DNA of 64,000 nucleotides from Exobasidium rhododendri (GCA_026210745.1 CP110630.1:2294001-2358000), one strand, 5' to 3'; shown: positions 12,654 to 24,265, counted from the first letter of the stretch. Notes: a model not told the origin generated them from the letters alone. Made by a program: numbers and translations.

Positions 12654-13157
12654 TCGGACTTTAGGCTTTCCCTTTCCATCCCTCAACTTTTGACTGCGTG
12701 TACACACTACCCCACCACCCCTCTTTATCTCTACCTAGATTAGTGTCAATCCAATTGCGTGTACTTGTAAACATACAGACCGTGCTGTGCTACAGTGTGT
12801 GGGTGAGATTGGGGCACATGGGAGACCGGTTCCACTCCGTTCCTCCGAGTGCTATCTCGCATCTGAAGCGTCTACACAGTGGACGAGTTCGCATGTCCCC
12901 AAGAGCCTGAGCGTACTACATACAGTGGCTTAGGTGGGAGACTAGTAGTCACTAGTCTATTTCCGCCCAGACCCTTCACAAGAGGAGGCACGCCATGAAT
13001 TCCTTTCCCCACTACGCGGTTGTCTGTGATTACGTTATCTGACAAGGTGTGGAGGAAGATCGTCGGGAGTGTTTGGTAACGCTAAGGGTGAAGCCTGATC
13101 TTCACAAGACGTGAAGGATTCATCCTGACTCCTCCTTCTTCCCCTTCACATCCAACC
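12654..13157. other. Intergenic region between two + strand genes
   Basis: About 500 bp holding the 3' end of the 850-aa gene and the promoter of the methyltransferase. I see no gene or recognisable element in it. Confidence 0.5.
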
Positions 13158-14842
13158 ATGGACTACGCCTACGCAGCTCTGTAAGTGCGGTCGTCTAGCA
13201 GATGGAGAGAGGTATGCGTGAAAGCTGATGATTTGAGATGCGCCCACTTCACAAAGCGATCGTGGGTATTTGCCTGACTTTGCCTTGGTGCGTACAAAGA
13301 GAACAGAGACGTAGAGGTCTTCCCTTGCATCCTTCATCTCTGATTGCTGACAAACGTCTCTCAATTCATCTTGGAATAATCACGATCACAGCGGCGAGCT
13401 ATTCGGTACCTCAATAAAGACCGACTAAATTCCCTTGCTTCACCGGCTTACCCCAATTCGTACGAAAAGTACATCGAGACCAAGCTAGAGTACGTCCGAT
13501 CACTCAAGACAAGAGAGATTGCCATTGAGACGGAAAAGGCAAACGAGCAACACTATGAGGTAGACACCGATTTCATGCTGAGCTGCTTGGGGAAGAGGGC
13601 GAAATACAGCTGTTGTCTCTTCCCTAAGGGGAATGAATCCTTAGATGAGGCAGAAGGTGTGTGGGAATCGAAGAGAATGTAATGTCGCTTCAAGAAGCAC
13701 TGATGCCCCCCTCCCCCTTCGACACAGTTGCCATGCTCGAGTCGTATTGCGTAAAAGCACAACTCACTGACGGACTTGATGTCCTTGACTTGGGCTGTGG
13801 ATGGGGGTCTCTGTGTCTCTTCCTGGCGGAAAAATATCCGAATAGCAACATCAAGGCGCTGAGCAACAGCAAGACGCAAAAGATCTATATTGACAGTGTC
13901 GCAAAAGCAAAAGGTTTCAAAAATCTAGAGGTGCGTTCATTTCTCGTCAATCTGAGAATTACGCCCCTCTGACCCCCCCCTTCTCCCCGGGGTTTGTGGT
14001 CGTCTCATCCTTTGACAGGTCTTCACTGGAGATGTCAAGTTCTACGACTTCCCCGCCAGTATCCGCTTCGATCGTGTTCTGTCCATCGAGATGTTTGAGC
14101 ATGTTCGTGTAATGTCGAGGACAGGAGAAAAGAAGATGCTTAGAAGAACTGACCCCTTAGAATGTCCCCTGCTCTCTTTCTACTCTACCTGCAACGTAGA
14201 TGAAGAACTATTCGCTCCTCTTTCAAAAGATTTCTACGTGGCTGAAGACGAGTGGAGAGTCCAAGCTGTTCATCCACATCTTCTGTCATCGAACGACCCC
14301 GTATCACTTTGAAGAGAACGATGGGTGGATGTCACAAAACTTCTTTTCGGGTGGTACGATGCCGTGTCATGATTTGTTCCTCTACTTTCAACAGCACGTC
14401 AACCTGGACCAGTTGTGGTGGATCAATGGCAATCACTATGCAAAGACTTGTGAAGCCTGGTTGAAGAAGCAAGATTTAAATAATGCGAATGACAAGTCCA
14501 TCCGATCGCTACGGCAAGATGCAAGAAAGAAAGGGGTCGATGAGATGGAGGGGGAGAAAACATTCTTTCGGTGAGCACTACTTATCGTCAGGGCAAGAGT
14601 AAGACTGAGATTAGACCACGCTGACATCCCTCTCTCTCTCTCTCTCGTGTGCGCTCGCACGTCTGTTAGCTTTCGTGTCTTCTACCTTGCTTGTGCGGAG
14701 TTCTTCGCCACGCACAATGGAGAAGAGTGGGGAGTAGGTGAGTGCAATGTCTCTTTCGTGAATGGGTCTGTGATGCGAATTTAACATGGCTCCTTTCTCC
14801 TTCTCCCACATGCAAGGCCACTACTTGTTTACAAAACGATGA
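13158..14842 (+). CDS. CFA/coclaurine N-methyltransferase-like SAM methyltransferase
   Basis: Eight exons: 13158-13180, 13257-13287, 13392-13656, 13728-13930, 14019-14102, 14200-14570, 14670-14737 and 14817-14842, giving 356 residues. The spliced start MDYAYAALDRGYLPDFAL followed by RRAIRYL requires a 31-nt micro-exon. SAM motif I is VLDLGCGWGSL; other family marks are ETEKANEQHYEV, YSCCLFPKG, SIEMFEH, GGTMPCHDL, WWINGNHYAKT and the end HYLFTKR. This fits the cyclopropane-fatty-acid synthase-like branch related to plant coclaurine N-methyltransferases. In fungi the substrate is generally unknown; N-methylation of an amine or methyl transfer to a lipid are both possible. The eight exons are unusually many for this length. 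The 3' end lies 99 bp from that of RPA43. Confidence 0.88.
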
Positions 14843-14941
14843 ATGATAATGTTGATTGTGCTGCAGACAAGAACAATAAATGATAATGATAAAAGAAAAT
14901 CAAGTGCCTCGACATTGGAAAAAAAAAGACGGAACCTGCAA

Positions 14942-16273
14942 CTACTGGTTGGCTTCCTTCTTCCTCCTCTTCTTTTCTCTCTTTGATTCCCCTTCGCTCT
15001 CACTGCCACTCGTTTCTAGCTCTCTCCTTGGTCCCACCTTGCTTTTCTTCTTTTTCGCTGGCTCTTTCTGAACTACTTCTGGCCTGGCAGCGTTATTAAG
15101 ATTGGGCAGCTCGTCATCTTCGCTAGCACCTTCGTCTTCCTCTTCATTGCGACTAAACACCCTCGCTTGATGTTCTTCCTGAAAGCGAACACGCCTGTCG
15201 CTGTCCGAAAGAGAGATCGACAAAGGCGTCGTCAAGATGGGAACGTACGTCGGTGCTGGTATCGAGAAAGGTTTGCGTAGTATCGATCCAAAGATGGAAA
15301 GCATGTGATTGGCAATCGTTATTCTGTTCGATGAAAACTTCGTCAGAAAAAATTGACATGAGCGAATCTATCTAGGTAAATCTTGTCACTCACCCAACTA
15401 CTGTGAAGACAACCTTCCCATCTGTCCCTCCTAAACGCTCGCCTGTCTTTTCATTCTCCCAGTACCCTGTACTTTTCTCTCCGACATCATCTTCTAGATC
15501 CTCCTTTCGCTCTTCATTGTCATCATCTTGCGCCTCCTCCATCTTGACATTGTCATCTACACCCTGTAGTTCATGCCACTTGTAGACAGCATCCTTGTGA
15601 CTGTTACTAGGCTCAGTGTTGGAAGGAAGATGCGCAGAGGTGATGGAAGCATTGAATATGCCGTGCACCAACAACGAGATATGGGAAGGCGTCGACAGCT
15701 TGATCTGACCCTCTAAGCGCATCCCGATTTGAGGTGCCCACACGAGGCACGTCAAACCGGCCGGTGCAATCGAATAAGCTCCGTCTGCATCAATACGGGC
15801 GTGAGATCGTAAGAATGAGATATTTCGATGAGTGAGAAGTACACCAGAGAGCTGGGGAACGTATCTGCAGGAGATCGAAGAGGTGAGATTTTGACAATAC
15901 TTGCCAGCCTTCTCTGCAATTCTCACCTCATAAGGAGCGTGTCCATCAATTCCTTGGCGGCTCGGTGTGCGTCTTGAGTGAGTGCCGGGGGTATAGGAAT
16001 GTCGACGATGGGGTACATGTATCTGAACGCCGATTCCTTTGGCCCTGCGACCTTTTTCCCCTTCCATTCATCTCTTCTGTGAGAAGCATCACCCCTTGAT
16101 GCAGGCACATTTTCTGGCTGGGACCTCTTCTTCTCCCTGTCCTGTGAGCCACTTCGATGCCCATTTCCATGACGATCTTTCTTGCTGCTCTTTTCTAGAG
16201 AATCTTTCTTCACAGATTCTGCAGTATTTATCTTCGGCGGTGACTTTGACGTGCTGGCGACTGATGGAGCCAT
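14942..16273 (-). CDS. RPA43: RNA polymerase I subunit RPA43
   Basis: Exons 15927-16273, 15394-15864 and 14942-15323 give 399 residues. The ATG at 16273 is used because the upstream in-frame extension has only a TTG. The N-terminus is Lys/Ser-rich and disordered. The conserved part runs from YMYPIVDIPIPP through LSGVLLTHRNISFL to the OB-like segment LEGQIKLSTPSHISLLVHG and FNASI, typical of A43/RPA43, which pairs with A14 to form the Pol I stalk and contacts Rrn3. An acidic insert follows, then GYWENEKTGERLG. The C-terminus is a basic tail with KKKKSK and KREKKRRKK, a likely nucleolar signal. It diverges from the Ran gene with a 277-bp spacer. Confidence 0.9.
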
Positions 16274-16550
16274 TGCCCGAAGATAGTCACAGTTGATGAC
16301 CGGCAACTATACCTATCCTGAGGATCACCACTCCTCTCATCCATCACCAGGTACCTGCAACCTTTTTCTAATTTCAAACTTCTCGACACAAGGGAATTTT
16401 TGTCGAGCACGTGACCGGACTACTTCCTTCTTGCATTTCTGGCTGGCGTCAAGTAGAGAGTTGCTTGAACACTGTTGCAAAAAAAAAGGTCCAAGTCTGA
16501 TTTTGATTCCTTGTATACTTACGCATTCATTCATAGGAAAAGAACAGATC
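16274..16550. promoter_or_regulatory. Divergent promoter, RPA43 / Ran
   Basis: A 277-bp spacer between start codons of RPA43 (-) and the Ran GTPase gene (+). Both genes are growth-linked nuclear functions, so shared control is plausible. No element was identified with confidence. Confidence 0.45.
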
Positions 16551-17613
16551 ATGACAGAGGCAGCCTCCAACGATAATATTCCTACCTTCAAGCTTGTTCT
16601 TGGTGAGTCGCAGTAGCGTCTAGTTGAGCGATCGCTGCACCCAAGTCCTCCCCATAGCGGGTGGACAACGTCTTTTTTGATTTTGCTGATTGTATTGTGT
16701 CTCTCCTTGCTTGCTGGGCAGTCGGTGATGGTGGTACTGGAAAGACGACTTTTGTCAAGGTGAGCTTGTCGTGATAATCAGGGTAGAGAACAATGGTGCG
16801 GGGACTGCATCAAAGGAGGCTTAGAAGGATGCTGTGCACTAGACTAGGCTTCGGATACGAGTACTTGATGAAGATTTGGACGCTGTCGACGCAGGTCTCC
16901 CGCCCTTCCATACTGACTAGAATGAACTACTTGCCACTTGCCTGCAGCGTCATTTGACAGGAGAGTTTGAGAAGAAATACATTGCCACCTTGGGAGTCGA
17001 AGTTCACCCCTTACAATTTCACACCAATTTCGGCGCCATTTGCTTCAACGTCTGGGACACTGCAGGACAGGAGAAATTCGGTGGTCTTCGTGATGGGTAC
17101 TACATTCAAGGTCAATGTGGTATCATCATGTTCGATGTCACCAGTCGTATCACATACAAGAACGTGCCAAATTGGCACAGGGATTTGGTCCGGGTGTGCG
17201 AGAACGTTCCCATTGTGTTGTGCGGTAACAAGGTCGATGTTAATGTGAGTAAGGCACACAGAGGCGACAATGCTGTGCTGAAGGTCTATGATTCTGAACG
17301 GTTTGTTGCTTCTCCTCTTGCGTTCTTCCTTCGTTCGCAGGAGCGTAAGGTAAAGACCGGTGCCGTCACTTTCCACAGAAAGAAGAATTTGCAGTACTTT
17401 GAGATCTCGGCCAAGTCAAATTACAACTTCGAGAAGCCCTTCCTTTGGTTGGCACGAAAGCTGGTCGGTAATCCCAGTCTAGAATTTGCTGCCGCACCAG
17501 CATTGGCCCCTCCTGAGGTACAAGTCGACGCCGCTTTGATGGCTCAATATCAACAAGAGTTGGAACAAGCTCAGGCCGCTCCTCTCCCTGATGAAGACGA
17601 TGGCGACCTTTAA
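16551..17613 (+). CDS. GSP1: Ran GTPase (Gsp1/Spi1)
   Basis: Exons 16551-16602, 16722-16759, 16948-17244 and 17341-17613 give 219 residues. The start [17 protein letters not shown] is typical. The P-loop GDGGTGKT is split by an intron. Further marks are TLGVEVHPL (switch I), [17 protein letters not shown] (switch II), [19 protein letters not shown] and the acidic end DEDDGDL that contacts importin-family proteins. Ran drives nuclear import and export and spindle assembly. The last intron, 17245-17340, is 96 nt, a multiple of three, and contains no in-frame stop. Unspliced reading therefore inserts 32 residues and hides the intron from ORF tools. Comparison with Ran (VDV joined to ERKVKTGA) and good GTGAGT/CGCAG sites show it is an intron. 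Confidence 0.97.
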
Positions 17614-18637
17614 GACGATGCGATTGGTGCCACAAAAGAGGCAAGCCTTAGAAAGATCGACTACAAGATCCGCAGGCTGTCAAAGTTTTTCCTTTACTTC
17701 TTTCACTTCGCAATGACAACTGGTGCATCATTGTCATCAGATCTCACTATTTCTTGTGGGCTCTTTGCAAGCACCGATTCTCAATTCCCAATTCCTCGCC
17801 ATACACATCAAATAAGCCGTCGTTGATACTCGGCCTCGCTCCTCTCTCTCTCTCTTTTTTTTCAACAATTTCCTTTGTAGACTTTTGGTGTGGGAGAGGG
17901 ACTAATTTCAAAGCAAGTTTCCCTGTGATGTACACTGGTGTGTGAACAGTACCAATCTGAATGCTTTCATTCGTGTTACCTAGTGCAGACCACCGTGTGT
18001 CTTGCTTCCAAGTCGGGGAAGATGCCACGCGAGAAATTGGTCGCCCAGGGGTAAGAAGGTGTGCGTACTATATCTAGGACCCACAGAGCAGGAGCTCTCC
18101 TCCTTCGGATCGATAAGTCTAAATACAAAGCTCAAAGTGAGAAGATTATTAGGATTCCAGTAATACAACTGAGAACGTGAGAGGAGAAATTATAGTAATG
18201 GATGAGAGGGCAATTTATTAATGAAATCGGAAAGAGCAGAGCGAGCGGCAGCAGTAAAAAGAAAGGCAAGGTGAGGAAAGAGAGAGAGAGAGAGTGAGCG
18301 AGCGAGAGGTCGAAAAAGAAAGAGTGGGAACAGCCGATCTTTCAGCCTTTTTCTTGAATACTACAAGATCCACTCCTTTCTCACTCAGATCTAGGGGCGC
18401 AAAGCGGGTTGTCGCTGAAGAGTAGTTGAAGAAGAAGAAGAAGAAGCAGCAGCAGCAGTTGGTGTTGGAGAAAACAACCCAGAAAATCAGGTGAGTCAAG
18501 TCGAGATATTCGTGGGAGGAAGGGGCTGGATGTCGTGCGACTCCACACCACTCAGAGAAGTCATGAGCATGAATAAGAAAAGGGGTGTGTAAGACGAGTC
18601 CATTGACATGATAAGCTTGTCATGCAGATCTTTTAGC
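17614..18637. promoter_or_regulatory. Upstream region and 5' leader of the zinc-knuckle gene
   Basis: No coding gene is seen in this 1 kb. It contains a GA-repeat (about 18278-18306), a GAA/GCA trinucleotide stretch (about 18427-18459) and a probable leader intron. The intron donor is CAG|GTGAGT at 18490/18491 and the acceptor TTTTAG ends at 18636, one base before the ATG at 18638. It is 146 nt long. The 3' UTR of Ran lies at the left end. Confidence 0.6.
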
Positions 18638-19619
18638 ATGGCTTACAGACGTCGTGCTTGCTATGTGTGAGTAGTCTCAGGTAGAGGACAGACAAACGGA
18701 AGGCCAACTCAAATTCTTACACACCCTCCTTCCTCGGTTCCTGTGCGGATTGCCAGTTGCGGCCAAGTGGGTCATTTGGCAGAAAATTGCAGTTCCAACG
18801 AACGGCTCTGCTTCAACTGTGGAAAGGGAGGTCATGAATCCAGTGCCTGCCCTGAGCCAAGAACCGCAGAGCAGAAATCGTGCTATCTTTGCCTTGGAAA
18901 AGGTCACATCAAGGTTTGTCGCCTGCCAAACGCTCCGTTCCTGATCTCAACATTACAGTCCGAGCTCATGCTTTCCTCACTGTGTCACCTCCACAGGCCG
19001 ACTGCCCTGATCTAGCCACTCGACCTCCTCGTGCTGCTGCTCCTTCTACCCCGGCTGCTGCCTCCGCTGCTCCTACCGAAGCATCTGGTGCCGCTCCAGG
19101 TGGTGCTGCTGGTGCTGGTGCTACTGCTGGGTGCTTTGTGAGTGCAAGAAGGACTGTACAACTCACATTACTTCCACTCATCGTCTTGATGTGTTCATTC
19201 CTCTTACAGACCTGCGGTGGTCCTCACTTCGCCCGCAATTGCCCTACTACTGCTGCCACCCGATCCGCAGGTGTCACTTGTCACAATTGTGGAGGCCAGA
19301 ACCAGTACGTACGATGATCAAAACGCCTCGTCTATCCAGTCCTTGTAGCTCACACCTCTCGATCGATTGACCCGCGTACAGCTTCGCTCGTGACTGCAAG
19401 GCCCGCCCTGCTGTAGCCAATGGAGCTGGTCGTGGTGCACCCCGTCCCAAGACGTGCTACCGATGCTCGCAGCCTGTGAGTGAAAGATTTACCTACCGAG
19501 GCGTTGTTTCGCACACCTAACTCACCCTATTTCTTCTTCGCTTGCAGGGACACATTGCCAGAGAGTGCCCTCAATTCGCTGACCCGCCTGCTCCTCAAAA
19601 TGACGCCCTGGTCAACTAA
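18638..19619 (+). CDS. CCHC zinc-knuckle nucleic-acid-binding protein (CNBP/Gis2/Byr3-like)
   Basis: Six exons: 18638-18666, 18757-18913, 18997-19137, 19210-19304, 19382-19475 and 19548-19619, giving 195 residues. The spliced protein carries six CX2C...HX4C knuckles: CYVCGQVGHLAENC, CFNCGKGGHESSAC, CYLCLGKGHIKADC, CFTCGGPHFARNC, CHNCGGQNHFARDC and CYRCSQPGHIAREC. Several knuckles are cut by introns, so no single open frame shows the array. The fourth has three instead of four residues between the second Cys and His. Between knuckles 3 and 4 lies an Ala/Pro/Gly linker of about 40 residues. Yeast Gis2 and animal CNBP bind single-stranded nucleic acid and mRNAs and affect translation. A 5' leader intron precedes the ATG. 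Confidence 0.93.
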
Positions 19620-19926
19620 AAGGATGATGTTAGCATCGTCTTTCCGATTCGAGTCGTGTGTCTCCCCCTTGGAGAAGAGAAAAGGAAGTGGAGACCGATC
19701 TGTCTGTTGTGCATCCATACTGTATGAACTGGAGTCTTGATCTTATTCTGCAATCATCACTAAAGTTCTATTTGACATGAAAGTCCTGTTTTTGCTGGTT
19801 AATCGTACAACTTTACATAGATCGCCTATGCCGCAAGAATATTCCGTAATGGTAGCCGGTGTGGCTTCACATTCTGCTGTCCACGCAACAGCACTGCTCC
19901 ATTGCGGTCATCATGTTGTTGTCTTT
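19620..19926. other. Tail-to-tail intergenic region
   Basis: About 307 bp between the stop codons of the zinc-knuckle gene (+) and ARPC3 (-). It holds both 3' UTRs. No other feature is seen. Confidence 0.5.
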
Positions 19927-20662
19927 TCATAAGCTCTTTCCCATGCTGATCAGATGGTAAAAGTTTGATTGTCAGTGACCATCGCCTTCTTCTATCTTTG
20001 CTCTAGACGGAGGCGAAAGACTTACAATTTTCTCTTGGTGAAGGCAAGCCACCATTTACTTGGCTTTCCGTCAATATAGATCTTTTCGATCAACCGCAGT
20101 GCCAACTCTTGCCTTGCCTGCGTCAGGTATGCTCGAAGTTGATCTACGAAGAAGAGGTAGGCGTGTGTGTATGTGTGTATGAGAATAGGGAAGAGAAAGA
20201 AAGCTTCAAACGTTTCCAGTCGTAGAATAGAAAGCATGATCACTTACCTGCTTCCATTCGATTCGCAGGTGGCTGATAGAGATTGTTCAAAGGGAAACCA
20301 GCATCGCCTGGGAGATGAAATTGATCCACCGCTGTTGTACTCAACTGCTTGATCGCTTCATTTTGACTCATTGGAACTCGAGAATTGTTAATGATCGTTA
20401 AACATTGTGAGATGAAAAGAATGAGATAGATTAAGAGTCGATCCGCTCCGCCTTTGATCTCGAAATTACGAAAGAAGCTGTTTGCTCGGAAGAGATCGAT
20501 TGCCTCGTCGATAATGTCGAGTTCTTCAGGATTGGAAGTGATACTCAGTGGTGGGGGTGCAGGTCCACGAAACTTTGTTCGGAACGGCAGGATAGAGACG
20601 GAGCCAACGGAGGTCACTTGATCTGAAGGTAGGTCATTATATGCAGAATGATAGGCTGGCAT
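19927..20662 (-). CDS. ARPC3: ARP2/3 complex subunit 3 (p21-Arc)
   Basis: Exons 20248-20662, 20026-20143 and 19927-19945 give 183 residues, close to the usual 178. The start MPAYHSAYNDL and the core LPFRTKFRGPAPP, FFRNFEIKGGADRLLIY and GFPLNNLYQPPANRME are diagnostic. The second exon ends KPSKWWLAFTKRK. An apparent stop right after it comes from reading into a strong GTAAGT donor. A 19-nt last exon (acceptor ATCAG at 19946-19950) adds FMGKSL, matching the conserved FMNKSL end of the family. The complex nucleates branched actin at endocytic sites. It diverges from the secreted hydrolase gene with a 285-bp spacer. Confidence 0.95.
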
Positions 20663-20947
20663 CTTGTGCGTCGCTTTGAGGGTGTTGAGGGTGTCAGGCA
20701 AAGCCGAGTGAGTGAGTGCGTTTCCAAGCTGCAACGCCAATGAATGCGATGATGAAAGGATCTACGTATCGGAGCTCAAGGGTGAGCTGGTGTCGAAGCG
20801 CCTCGCGTGGCCGAGAGCGCTCCACACCACGGAGAGGGCGCTTGGACCACCCATCTGTACCTCCGTTTCACTGATGGTAAAAATTAAGTTCTCCTTTCCA
20901 ACTTCCACTCGTGGAGCTATGAGAATGGGAAGAGAAGACTGCTCGCA

Positions 20948-23900
20948 ATGATGCTGAAGTGTATATGCATCTACCTGGCACTTTTGCAGATAGCTGGTAC
21001 TTTAGGAGTTTGTTCAGATGAAGGCTACCGCAAGCCAGAGTGCCGAAGCGAGTACTCTGCTGCTGCTGCTGCCACCACCACAGGAAGCGGTATTCACATC
21101 TCTTCCAAGTGGACTACTATCGGGCCATTCCCAGCAGGTATGCGAGAGCATCAGCTTGGCACCTTTCCAGTAATTCATCTTCATTCGCTGCCAAATCTGT
21201 TCAACGTCTCACACCCCGTCAAAGTACCATCGACGTATGGTAAAGATGGGCTAGTAGAGGTGAAGGAAATCTACTCTACGAACCTTGTCGGAACATCGGG
21301 CGGACCAGGTGCCAGCATTAGTCGAAGGATCACGTTGTCGTATCCAGATCTTGAATGGTCGCTCCTGCGAAAGAGCACTGGCTGGGCTGGTACGCAGTGG
21401 CAAGCGATGCTAGTGTCGGACTTTAGCGTACATGGAACTTCAGATGCTGCAGTGGGCATTACTCTTCTAGATGGAGCAGAGTTCACTATATTCTCAGAAG
21501 ATGACTTCCTACGTTTCGACTGGGAAGATCCTTCTGCTCACACAAAATGGTACAATGGCGACATGTATCATTATAATGGAGAGAGCGGGACAGTAGGATC
21601 AGAGGTGCCGATGCATTCAGTACATCTTACTCCTGGAGAGTACAAGATTCTCGTCAAGAGCGTGTTCGAGATCAGAATATTCGGAGACAAGGTGGACAAC
21701 AAGCCATCTATTTCCTTTGACATTGTCTTTCGGTCCTTCGATATACATGAGAGAGCAAGTCTTCGGGCTATTACCGCAGCGCCGTTTGGCGTTGCTCCTG
21801 ACATCTTGCAAGGTAGGTTCGCAGGATGGGGGGTCTCGTTTGCACTTGCCAACGGCGGAGCTTCACCCATCGATGTTCTTACAATGGAGCTTGTGGGCGA
21901 AAGCAGTGAGGTGAGGGAGAGAGAGAGAGAGGCGCACAGTAGCTAGTAAAGGTCATATCGCTAATGTTCTTCTCGAAAAGTTTCTCGGAAGCGAAGATGT
22001 CAGCGTTCCTTTCCGCATCGACTCCTTCCAAACTCGACCTGCAAAGCTTAGGATAGTTAATTTGAAGTCACTGCCTCCGCACATCGAGTCTCTCGATATA
22101 AAGGTCACTTATGGGCCATCGAAGTCGACTTTGTCTTCATCTATCGTTGCTAGTCTCCCCCTCTATCATGTGGAAGGCAGCAGACTGAGTCGTTCCAAGA
22201 GATTGCAGGGCACATCGAAGCAAGTTCAGTTCTGTTCTTCCTTTCAAGGCGATCACGCATCAATCAACGACGAATGCCCCGCATACAAATTTACCTATCT
22301 CGATTCGGACCAGACTGTACAGTACGCTACTGCCATACCGCCAAAGCACATAGAGTCTCTCGACACAGAAGATTTAGAACGACCAGTGGTCATATACCTC
22401 CATGGAGCAGGTGCAGACATCAGAGGCTGTCAGACCCTTCAACAGAACCAGAGTTGGGTCATTCAGCCGATGGGGCGGAGTTCGTGGGGCTATGATTGGC
22501 AAGGAGCGAGTCATACTTCGGCCACCACCGCGTTGATGACATTTGCTCGCAATCTATATGGCCTTTCAGATAGTGTCAAGGCCGGAGCTGCTAAGCTAAA
22601 CATTGACAAAATCATGATCGTGGGTCATAGTAACGGAGGGCAAGGCGCACTTCACTATGCTACTCATCGACCCGACAAGATCGTCGGTGCTGTGATAGGG
22701 GCAGGGTACATCTCTTTGGCAGAGTATGTGGCCATGACGTGGCAACTAGGGAGGCATTACAACGACGCTTCCTTGAATGGTATCTTGAGATCCTCTTTGA
22801 ACGCGTTTGAGAACGACCTCTTTGCTAGCAATGCTGCAGGTCTACCGTTCTTATTTAAGCACGGGAGTATCGATGATAACGTCCCAACATGGCACTCAAG
22901 GGAAATGGCCAGTCTTCTTGCGAATTGGAACCGTCACTCACTTACCTCGCAAGATCTGGTGCAGTAAGTAATAACGTCTGTAGGACCTTTCTTCCCTTCC
23001 TTGCTGACTTACGAAAGCTTTCGTGTGAACTCCAGACTATCAGAAGTGGCAAACAGAAGCCATCATTGGCCTGAGTTCATGCAGGAAGCCGATGTTCAGA
23101 AGATGATAGAGTCGAATCTGTTTCCAAAGGATCAAAAATCCTCACCTCTACAGCGATTCACTCTAGCTGTGCTTAATCCTGAAGATAGTGAAAGCAAGCA
23201 AGGCTGGAGGATAATGCAGGTCGAGGTCCCTGGTCGAATAGCACGCCTGGAGGTCGGATACCTGGCTGATCGTGAGAAAATCAAAGCAAAGACTTCCTAC
23301 GTAGTTCGGGTGCAAGTCAAGATCAGCCCGGAGCGGAAGAGGTCAAAAGCACTACAGCTTGAGATCGATGACTCGAATCTTGACGTCGAGATCTTTGGGA
23401 ACACTGATGTCATCAACTTGAAAAAGTCTCAGGATGGCTGGCGCCTGGACGACGAATTCTTTGAGAGTAGCATGCGTCCCATGGGTCCAATGATTCGGTT
23501 CCTTGATTCACCAGGACCACTTCAAATCATCATACCGACCAATTGCCCGACCAGTACGACCGATCACTATCTATCTATAGCTCGACGATTCTCCACTGAC
23601 TCATATCTCTACGGTAGGATCGACACGGTCATCAAATTTGACGAAGAGATCATAGATGAAGGCGGTCACATGTCTTTGGGTCACTCCAATGTACTATTCT
23701 TGGGTGGGCCCACCGTCAACACTGCCGCAAGAGTGGTGACATCATTGCAGACCGTGATTACGTTCCTCGATGGATCCAGTCAATTTAAAATAAGAGATCG
23801 ACTGTATGCTGAAGCAACAACCCTCCTCACGCTCTTCCCGCACCCATCACAAGGACGACATCAATACAGCAAAAATGAGGAGAGGGGAGAAGTGCGCAAA

Positions 23901-24107
23901 CAGCCAATGGCTCTACTTCTTCATGGCACCGATTCTTTAGCCATTGAACGTGGATCCAGTCTGCTGCCCGTTCGGACAGGTACACTCTTACCAGAATGGA
24001 TCGTGGTAGATAAGACAAGTGTATGGAAAGGGTATGGAGGCGTCGTTGGAGCGGGTTGGTTTGATCAGGCGTGGGGTTGGTCAGATCCCATGAGCTATCT
24101 CTCGTAG
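20948..24107 (+). CDS. Large secreted S9-like serine peptidase / alpha-beta hydrolase
   Basis: Exons 20948-21910, 21981-22963 and 23036-24107 give 1005 residues. The N-terminus MMLKCICIYLALLQIAGTLG is a clear signal peptide. About 430 residues of beta-rich sequence follow. An alpha/beta hydrolase domain spans about 450-660, with oxyanion-loop motif YLHGAGA (near 460) and nucleophile elbow GHSNGGQGA (Ser 538). HGSIDDNVP holds candidate Asp 619/620, with a possible His at 626 or later. This order and spacing suit the prolyl oligopeptidase (S9) group. A further C-terminal region of about 350 residues has no domain I can name. A secreted or cell-surface peptidase or esterase is likely; the substrate is unknown. 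A nicotinamidase gene follows 158 bp downstream on the same strand. Confidence 0.82.
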
Positions 24108-24265
24108 CGGTCAATCTCTCTCCACTCAGCGGTAAAGAGGGGGGGACGCGCCCCCTGCCTGATCTGCCACACCCTCGCTCGACAAAGTCCCGCCCGCGCT
24201 CAGATCAGCCAGGGTACAGCTTTCTCGTGCAAGTCTCCCCTTGTTGACTTCCACCCCTGTTTTCC

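Noticed and set aside
17245-17340. A 32-residue insertion in Ran as a real protein part
   Set aside because: The piece has strong GTGAGT and CGCAG ends and its removal restores the conserved Ran sequence.
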